Source: CAVTJL01 sp963828215 (GTDB taxonomy: Bacteria > Pseudomonadota > Alphaproteobacteria > Geminicoccales > Geminicoccaceae). From it: a stretch of 64,000 nt of DNA. Below the pieces are notes generated by a model that searched no databases, was not told where the DNA came from, and saw only the letters and a list, made by a program, of their open reading frames with translations. The stretch is from NCBI GenBank assembly GCA_963828215.1, contig CAWHFO010000087.1, positions 1 through 64,000 of the forward strand. The letters are read 5' to 3'. The position numbers were made by a program, and so were the translations under genes. Below are positions 57,185 to 64,000 of the stretch, one piece after another (the first letter of the stretch is position 1; every line of letters begins with the position of its first letter).

Positions 57185-58155
57185 TTGTTGGGCACGGAGA
57201 GCGGGGTGTGGCGGCGGGTGAAGGGGCTGAGCGAGGCGGAGTTCCGGCGGCGCTTCGGGACGGAAGCGGCATGTCGGGCGATGCTGTTCCAATTGCGCTG
57301 GGGCCAGGGCTGGGCCTGTCCGTCCTGCGGCCACGGGCGCTACGCCGAGCTGAGAGGCCGCGCGGTCTACCAGTGCAACCGCTGCAAGCATCAGGTCGGC
57401 CTGACTGCCGGCACGGTATTCCATTGGACCAAGCTGCCATTGACGCTGTGGTTTCTGGCCATCTACCACCTGACCCGGAGCCCATCTACCACCTGACCCG
57501 GAGCAAGGGTGGGATGTCGTCGGTGGAGCTGGCGCGGCGGCTCGGCACCCGCCAGCCGACGGCGTGGCTGATGAAGCAGAAGCTGATGGCGGCGATGGCG
57601 GCGCGCGACGCCGGGAAACCCAGGCTGGCGGGGCGGGTAGAGGTGGACGACGCCTATCCGGGCGGGCAGCGCTCGGGCGGCAGGCGCGGCCGAGGTGCGG
57701 CCGGCAAGACGCCGTTCGTCGCGGCCGTCGGGACGACGGCCGAACGCAAGCCCAGACGGCTGCGGCTCACCGTCGTCAAGGGCTTCCGAACGAAGGAGAT
57801 CGAGACGCTCGCCAAACGTGACTTCGCCCCCGGGAGCAACGTGGTGACGGATGGCCTGTCCTGCTGGGCGGCGGTCGCGCAGGCCGGCTGCAGCCACTTC
57901 CCGATGGTGACCGGCAGCGGTCCGCAGGCAGCCAAGTGGGCTCCTTTTACTTGGGTGAACACCACCCTCGGCAACATCAAGACCGCGCTGGCCGGCACCT
58001 ACCACCATGTCAGCGCCAAGCACGCCCAGCGTTACCTCGCCAGCTTCGCCTGGCGCTTCAACCGCCGCTTCCAGCTCGACACCCTGACAGAGCGCCTGGC
58101 CTATGCCTGCGCACGAACGCCGCCGCATCCCTACCGGGTCATCGTTGCCGGATGA
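57185..58155 (+). mobile_element. IS1595-type insertion sequence transposase
   Basis: The first frame encodes EAEFRRRFGTEAACRAMLFQLRW and the zinc ribbon CPSCGH...CNRCKH, typical of the IS1595 N-terminus. A 23-base tandem duplication at 57459-57503 then shifts the frame by exactly the amount needed to reach the second frame: KGGMSSVELARRLG, GRVEVDDAYPGG (catalytic Asp), NVVTDGLSCW and a C-terminal KHAQRYLASFAWRFNRR with the DDNK-type last residues. Removing one copy restores a single transposase of about 315 residues. Clear terminal inverted repeats or target duplications were not found by eye. Confidence 0.88.
57459..57503 (+). repeat. 23-base tandem duplication inside the transposase
   Basis: The 22-base segment CCATCTACCACCTGACCCGG (plus AG) occurs at 57459-57480 and again at 57482-57503, a period of 23 bases. 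The protein segment IYHLTRS is therefore encoded twice in different frames. It inactivates the transposase unless it is an assembly artefact. Confidence 0.95.
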
Positions 58156-58640
58156 GTAAAGCGGCGGCCGCCGATCGTTCGGAGATCTTGACGTCGGCTC
58201 GTTCCGGCTATGCCGCCCTCGGAAGACGGTGTAGGCCGACTTCTGTCGGTTGCGGGGAAAGGACGGTGCCACCTCCATCATCAGCCGCCCGTCGGCGGCG
58301 CTGTCGTTGGCTGTCATCTCACGCGCGAAGGCCTCCTACTCGGCATGTCAACATCACGCGGATCCCGGGATCCGGACAGCCCCCCGCGTCCGCGACGATC
58401 TTGCTCGTGTCGTAGTACCGGCCACACTGGCCGAGCTGGTCTGCTCCCTTGACCGCCGGCACTGTCTGTACTTCGAGGGCGAGCCCGGCCACGAGGGACC
58501 CGGTCCCCGCGAGGCGCCTGCCGATCTGCAGTCCTCGGCACCGTATCGTAGCGCCGGCTCGGCAGCGGGCGAGGGTAGCCAGAACGGTCGGTCGGCCGCC
58601 ACGGGCCTCCGAAGGAGCGGTCGTCCGGCCTCGGCAGGCG
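58156..58640. other. Region between the insertion sequence and the groES promoter
   Basis: No recognised gene or RNA. A minus-strand open frame around 58200-58317 (MTANDSAADGRLMMEV) may be a stump of a gene cut by the insertion sequence, but it has no family features. Confidence 0.35.
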
Positions 58641-58641
58641 C

Positions 58642-58670
58642 CTTGAACCCAGCCCCCATCATAGCCATCT
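58642..58670 (+). promoter_or_regulatory. Possible heat-shock-type promoter for groESL
   Basis: CTTGAA at 58642-58647, a 17-base spacer, then CCATCT at 58665-58670 loosely fit the RpoH-type promoter of Alphaproteobacteria. The predicted start falls just before the CIRCE operator. The -10 match is weak. Confidence 0.4.
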
Positions 58671-58680
58671 CCGCAATGCG

Positions 58681-58707
58681 TTGGCACTCGGCGATGTGGA
58701 GTGCCAA
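58681..58707 (+). promoter_or_regulatory. CIRCE operator (HrcA binding site)
   Basis: TTGGCACTC (58681-58689), nine bases, then GAGTGCCAA (58699-58707): a perfect inverted repeat. It differs from the consensus TTAGCACTC-N9-GAGTGCTAA by one compensating base pair. It lies 50 bases before groES. HrcA should repress groESL here in the absence of heat stress. Confidence 0.95.
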
Positions 58708-58717
58708 TCGTTCAGAG

Positions 58718-58740
58718 CCGGTCGTTCCGACCGGTCTTTT
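58718..58740 (+). terminator. Hairpin with T-run in the groES leader
   Basis: CCGGTCG (58718-58724) pairs with CGACCGG (58728-58734) around TTC, then TC and TTTT. It lies between CIRCE and the groES start, so it resembles an attenuator or an RNA thermosensor more than a true terminator. Confidence 0.5.
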
Positions 58741-58756
58741 GGGAAGGTGCACCAGC

Positions 58757-59071
58757 TTGAAGTTCATTCCACTGCACGATCGCGTCGTTCTCCGTCGCCT
58801 GGAGGAGGAGCAGAAGAGCAAGGGCGGGATCATCATTCCGGACACCGCCAAGGAGAAGCCGATGCAGGGCGAGGTGGTGGCCGTGGGCCCCGGCGCCCGC
58901 GACGAGCAGGGCCAGGTCCAGCCGCTGGACGTCAAGCCCGGCGACCGGGTGCTGTTCGGCAAATGGTCCGGCACCGAGGTCAAGATCGACGGCGAGGAGC
59001 TGTTGATCATGAAGGAGAGCGACATCATGGGGATCATCGAGGGCGCGTCCGCGGCGAAGAAGGCCGCCTGA
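58757..59071 (+). CDS. groES: Co-chaperonin GroES
   Basis: 104 residues. FIPLHDRVVLRRLEEEQKSKGGIIIPDTAKEKPMQGEVVAVG, PGDRVLFGKWSGTEVKIDGEELLIMKESDIMG: the roof and mobile loop of GroES are complete. It caps the GroEL cavity during folding. The start is a TTG at 58757 with GGGAAGG about ten bases before it; no ATG is in frame close to the conserved N-terminus. Control is by the CIRCE element upstream. Confidence 0.95.
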   Translation: MKFIPLHDRVVLRRLEEEQKSKGGIIIPDTAKEKPMQGEVVAVGPGARDEQGQVQPLDVKPGDRVLFGKWSGTEVKIDGEELLIMKESDIMGIIEGASAAKKAA

Positions 59072-59110
59072 GCCCCGCGATCTCCGGCATCACAACGAGA
59101 AGGACCAGCC

Positions 59111-60756
<1,646 letters not shown>

Positions 60757-60779
60757 GCCGCAGGACGAGCGGTGCCGTC

Positions 60780-60807
60780 AGACGGAGGGCCACGCGGCCT
60801 TCCGTCT
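60780..60807 (+). terminator. Hairpin terminator after groEL
   Basis: AGACGGAGGGCC (60780-60791) pairs with GGCCTTCCGTCT (60796-60807) with one G-T pair and an ACGC loop. It is a strong 12-base stem 24 bases past the groEL stop. It lacks a long T-run. Confidence 0.65.
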
Positions 60808-60919
60808 GCGCGCCGCCCATCCGAGGTGCTCATCGAGAGACCGCCGGCGCCAGCCGGTCGGTTCGGCTTGCAGATGGCGGGCTCGCCCACTAGAGAAGTC
60901 GCGGCCTCGCGCCCCCCGC

Positions 60920-61011
60920 GGAGGGATGCCGGAGCGGTCGATCGGGGCGGTCTCGAAAACCGTTGTACCCCGCGAGGGGTACCGAGGGTTCGAATCCCTC
61001 TCCCTCCGCCA
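60920..61011 (+). tRNA. tRNA-Ser (anticodon CGA)
   Basis: 92 bases with the long variable arm of serine tRNAs (TTGTACCCCGCGAGGGGTACC). Acceptor GGAGGGA pairs with TCCCTCC at 61001-61007; discriminator G and encoded CCA follow. The anticodon loop CTCGAAA gives CGA, reading UCG. T-arm GAGGGTTCGAATCCCTC. Confidence 0.96.
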
Positions 61012-61446
61012 CGCCTGGCCGGCCGGTCCCGTCTCAGCTGCGTATCGGCCCTCGCTATAACCCCTTGATATCGAGGACTTTCGCGCTCGGCCGTTGACTC
61101 GCCCTGTCCCGCTAGGACGCCGGAAAGCCTCTCTTTCGGGCCGTTTTCTCCGCCGGGTGTGAACCTCGGCCATTCTGTTCACACTTGAGAAAACGCTTAT
61201 AGAATAGTGACTTGCGCGGGCCGGCCAAATGCCGGGGTTCGAATCCCTCTCGCCTAGGCGAGATTCGGCTTCGAACTCGGATTTTATGGGGGATCAATGG
61301 CTGGCATTTCATAGCTGTCACGCTCGTATCCGCGAGAGATAGCGACTGCCAGGATGCTCTCTGTCCGCACGCCACGTCACGCGTTGAACGGCGCATTGGC
61401 AGATAGTGCACGAGCGGAACATGGCCAACCGACGTTGTTGAGCAGA
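61012..61446. other. Region after tRNA-Ser
   Basis: No gene is recognised. It contains the repeated tRNA segment at 61235-61251, and the part from about 61040 to 61400 has lower GC than its surroundings. Confidence 0.4.
61235..61251 (+). repeat. Copy of the tRNA-Ser T-arm segment, att-like
   Basis: GGGTTCGAATCCCTCTC occurs in tRNA-Ser at 60986-61002 and again here, 249 bases away. The second copy is not part of a complete tRNA. Direct repeats of the 3' part of a tRNA often mark the ends of integrated elements. Confidence 0.6.
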
Positions 61447-64000
61447 TCAGCCGAGGTCGTCGACCAGCGCTCGCGCGTCCCGCAGGTCCGGCGTGTCGAG
61501 CCCTTCGGTGAACCAGTCGTGGATCGGGGTGAGGAGGTCACGCGCCTTGATGCGCCTGCCCGTTCCCTGCCACAGACGGGCGAGGCTGGTTGCGGCGCGG
61601 AGCTCGAACGACCTGGCTCCCTGTCGGCGCGCCACGGCAAGCGCCTCGACGAAGCACGCCTCCGCATCCGCCTCGGGCGCCCCCCCGAGAAGCTGCAGCT
61701 CACCCTCGATCCGCCGGAGCTCGGCCTCGAAAAGCCGCACCTCGGTCCGAGCCACCTCGCCATACGCCTCCTCGAGCGTACGCTGGCCCGCAGCCGTGTC
61801 GCCTAGGCGGGCGTGGATCCCTGCCAGGAGCCCGAGGTGGTGGGAGCGGTGGAACACCGTGCCGAGCGCCTCCAATGCCGCGATGCCCTGGCGCACGAGC
61901 GACGCCCCTTCGCCGGGCCGCCCCTCCTCGGTGGAGATCCAGCCACGAAGCACCAGACCGTAGCCGTGCCACATCGGCATGTCGTGCTCGGCCGCGAGCG
62001 TGATCATCGCTTCGGCGTGGCCGTGGGCCGCCGGCACGTCGCGAAGCAGGTGGGCGAGCTCGCCCCCGCCGCCGTGGCACAGGACATGGCCGGTCGTGTT
62101 GGCGTGTTGCAGCGCGGCCGCGTGGCCTAGCGCCTCACCCGCGGTGCGCCGCGCCTGGTCCGGGTAGCCCATGATCCACAGCACGAGGGCCAGGAAGGAC
62201 AGCCCCGAGACGCGGGGATCGGTGACGCAGCGGGCCGCCAGGTCCCGGTCGCGGTCCGGATCGTACAACGCAGGGATCGCCTCGAGCTCGGCGCGGGCTC
62301 CCCGGAGAGCGCCGAGCTGCATCAGCGCCGCCCCCATCGCCCGGTGCGCCAGCAGTCGGTCTACGGGGTCGCGCCTGAGCTCGGCCAGGGAGCGGCAGCG
62401 CTCGGCCAGGCGCTGCGCCGTCCGCGTCTCGCCGCGCACGACGCGGTTGCTGGCCAGGCCGAAGAGGGCCGGCACCAAATGGTCGGTTCGACCCAGGCTC
62501 TCGCAGAGCACGCTGGCCCGCTCGTAGGCCGCGGCGACCTGCGGGCCGCTCCAGCCGGAGAGCGCGATGAGCGGCGTCCCGATCGTGAGCTGGAAGTCGA
62601 GCTCCATGCGGTCACGCCCGGCGGAGGCCGGCAGGCCCGTGAGCACCTCCAGGCCCCGGCTGAGATGGCTGACCGCTTCCCGGTCGGCCGAGCGCGCGGC
62701 CGATCGACGGCCCGCCTTGAGCCAGTACCGTGCCGCCTGCTCGGCTAGGCCGGCCTCGGTGAGGTGGTGCGCGAGCAGCTCGGGTGTCGTCCCGACCAGC
62801 TCGGGGAACCGCTCCTCCAGGGCGCGCGCGACAGCAGCATGGAGCCGCCGGCGCCGCTCGCGCAGGAGGGTGCCGTAGGCTGCGTCGCACACCAGGGCGT
62901 GCTTGAACAGGTACCCTGCCTCCGGCCCCTCGCCGTGCCGAAAGACCAGCCCGGCGCCGGCGAGCTGGTCGAGCGCCGTCGCCAGCTCGTCCTCGCGAAG
63001 GCCCGCCACGGCGGCCAGCAGCTCGTGGGAGAAGTCCCGACCGATCACGGCCCCGACCTGCGCCGTCCGCCTAGCCGCCGGATCCAGGCGGTCGAGCCGC
63101 GTCATGAGCGAGGCGTGGAGCGTGGCCGGCACCGTCAGCGCCGCGGGTGGGCTCGCGGCGAGGATCCCGCCCGCCCTGCCCGTGCCGGCCTCGAGCACGG
63201 CCTTGGTCAGCTCCTCGAGGAAGAGCGGCACGCCGTCCGTGCGCTCGACGATCTCGGCCACCAGCGCGTCGGGCAAGGCCGCGCCACCCGTGACCCGCCG
63301 CACGATCGCCGCGGCCTCCGTCGGACCGAGGCGGTTGAGCGACAGGGCCGTCATGTGGGGCCGGCCGGTCCAGGACCGCTCGAGCTCGGGGCGGAAGGTG
63401 ATGAGGAGCAGGACCGGCAGGCGGGCCACGCGCTCCACCATGAGGTCGAGCAGCTCGCGCGAGCTGGGGTCGATCCAGTGCACGTCCTCGAAGACCATCA
63501 GCACCGGCCCGACGGCCGAGAGCTGCTCGAGCTGACGCAGCAGCACCTCGAAGGTCCGCTCGCGCTTCCCCTGGGGGGTGAGCGGCGACGGCGGATAGCG
63601 GTCGTTGAGAGGGAGCGACAGCAAGTCAGCCAGGAGCGCCACATCCTCCGCAGGCGGCGGCGTCGGCGCCAGCAGCGCCTCCAGCTTGGCCAGCCGTGCT
63701 CCCGGCGGATCGCCGCGCGCGAACCCGGCCGCGCGAGCGAGCTGGGTCGTGACCGGGTGCAAGGTGCTGTCCTGGTGATGCGGCGAGCAGAAGTAGCGCA
63801 GGATGGCATGGGGCTCGTCGCCAAGGACCTCCTGCACCACCGCGAGCAGGCGCGACTTGCCGACCCCCGCCTCGCCCGAGAGCAGGACCGTCCCGCCTCT
63901 GCCACCCTTGGCCTGCCCCCAGCGTCGCCGCAGCAGACCAATCTCCGCCTCGCGCCCGACCAGTGGCGCCAGGGCCGCGGCGTGGAACGCCTCGAACCGG
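61447..64000 (-). CDS. AAA ATPase/TPR signalling protein, C-terminal part (cyclase-associated type)
   Basis: More than 850 residues run off the right edge. FEAFHAAALAPLVGREAEIGLLRRRWGQ starts the ATPase; Walker A GEAGVGKSRLL lies beyond an indel near 63890; Walker B VLMVFEDVHWIDPSS, RMR-type sensor segments and LFLEELTKAVLEAG follow. The remaining 450 residues are helical repeats (TPR/MalT-like). LAPLVGREAEI after a segment FEAFHA is typical of proteins with an N-terminal class III adenylate/guanylate cyclase domain, which would lie to the right of the window. It is likely a large cytoplasmic sensor. Confidence 0.82.
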   Translation of the reverse strand, partial: RFEAFHAAALAPLVGREAEIGLLRRRWGQAKGGRGGTVLLSGEAGVGKSRLLAVVQEVLGDEPHAILRYFCSPHHQDSTLHPVTTQLARAAGFARGDPPGARLAKLEALLAPTPPPAEDVALLADLLSLPLNDRYPPSPLTPQGKRERTFEVLLRQLEQLSAVGPVLMVFEDVHWIDPSSRELLDLMVERVARLPVLLLITFRPELERSWTGRPHMTALSLNRLGPTEAAAIVRRVTGGAALPDALVAEIVERTDGVPLFLEELTKAVLEAGTGRAGGILAASPPAALTVPATLHASLMTRLDRLDPAARRTAQVGAVIGRDFSHELLAAVAGLREDELATALDQLAGAGLVFRHGEGPEAGYLFKHALVCDAAYGTLLRERRRRLHAAVARALEERFPELVGTTPELLAHHLTEAGLAEQAARYWLKAGRRSAARSADREAVSHLSRGLEVLTGLPASAGRDRMELDFQLTIGTPLIALSGWSGPQVAAAYERASVLCESLGRTDHLVPALFGLASNRVVRGETRTAQRLAERCRSLAELRRDPVDRLLAHRAMGAALMQLGALRGARAELEAIPALYDPDRDRDLAARCVTDPRVSGLSFLALVLWIMGYPDQARRTAGEALGHAAALQHANTTGHVLCHGGGGELAHLLRDVPAAHGHAEAMITLAAEHDMPMWHGYGLVLRGWISTEEGRPGEGASLVRQGIAALEALGTVFHRSHHLGLLAGIHARLGDTAAGQRTLEEAYGEVARTEVRLFEAELRRIEGELQLLGGAPEADAEACFVEALAVARRQGARSFELRAATSLARLWQGTGRRIKARDLLTPIHDWFTEGLDTPDLRDARALVDDLG

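Noticed and set aside
61210..61260. Second tRNA next to tRNA-Ser
   Set aside because: Only the T-arm and part of the acceptor strand are present; no D-arm or anticodon arm can be folded.

Overview
The window looks like a piece of a GC-rich (roughly two-thirds GC or more by eye) alphaproteobacterial chromosome. The main evidence is the gene order purC-purS-purQ-purL-bolA-grxD, which is characteristic of Alphaproteobacteria, together with a CIRCE-controlled groESL. The overall flavour is Rhodospirillales/Geminicoccales-like, but no species can be named. The sequence carries many single-base indels. Even purL, hemB and groEL, which a living cell is expected to need intact, change frame one or more times. 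I therefore read most broken genes as assembly or sequencing errors rather than true pseudogenes, and give each such gene as one span with the frame changes noted.

Layout. 1-6 kb: 5' end of a thiolase, a MEKHLA-domain gene, and a type III restriction-modification pair (mod, res), all on the minus strand and apparently translationally coupled. 6-11 kb: a patchwork with two near-identical hicB genes, a hicA remnant, a VIT-family metal transporter, a stray copy of the 3' end of a ClC gene, msrA and the complete ClC transporter. 11.3-17.4 kb: a tightly packed plus-strand operon of a fatty-acid alpha-dioxygenase-like heme enzyme, an unusually short P450-like protein, an Old Yellow Enzyme-family reductase, a membrane-anchored di-heme cytochrome c (RoxA / fatty-acid dioxygenase-like) and a small membrane protein. 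This set looks like a bacterial oxylipin (oxidised fatty acid) pathway and is the most interesting part of the window. 17.4-26.9 kb: rpsD with its own promoter and leader hairpin, a DUF3108 protein, the purine block with bolA and grxD, nadE and an amino-acid dehydrogenase.

27-33.4 kb: tRNA-Arg(ACG) and a seven-gene Mrp-type cation/proton antiporter operon in a variant order (E, F, G, A-tail fused to B, C, D, second D-like). 33.4-37.7 kb: an arginine-deiminase pair (arcD, arcA) followed by a P450-like protein with a twin-arginine-type leader. 37.9-43.5 kb: NhaC antiporter, patatin phospholipase, GntP-type permease and an alpha/beta hydrolase. 43.5-47.7 kb: an RND efflux pump with its lipoprotein adaptor. 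48-54.4 kb: small accessory genes (EF-hand protein, glycine-zipper lipoprotein, AI-2E permease, DUF1269, FliW-like, cupin, a 33-residue membrane peptide, KDPG aldolase, alpha/beta hydrolase). 54.4-58.2 kb: hemB, a 2-hydroxyacid dehydrogenase, a lower-GC patch and an IS1595-type transposase. 58.6-61 kb: groESL with CIRCE, then tRNA-Ser(CGA) with a repeated 3' segment nearby. 61.4-64 kb: the C-terminal part of a large AAA ATPase/TPR signalling protein that runs off the window.
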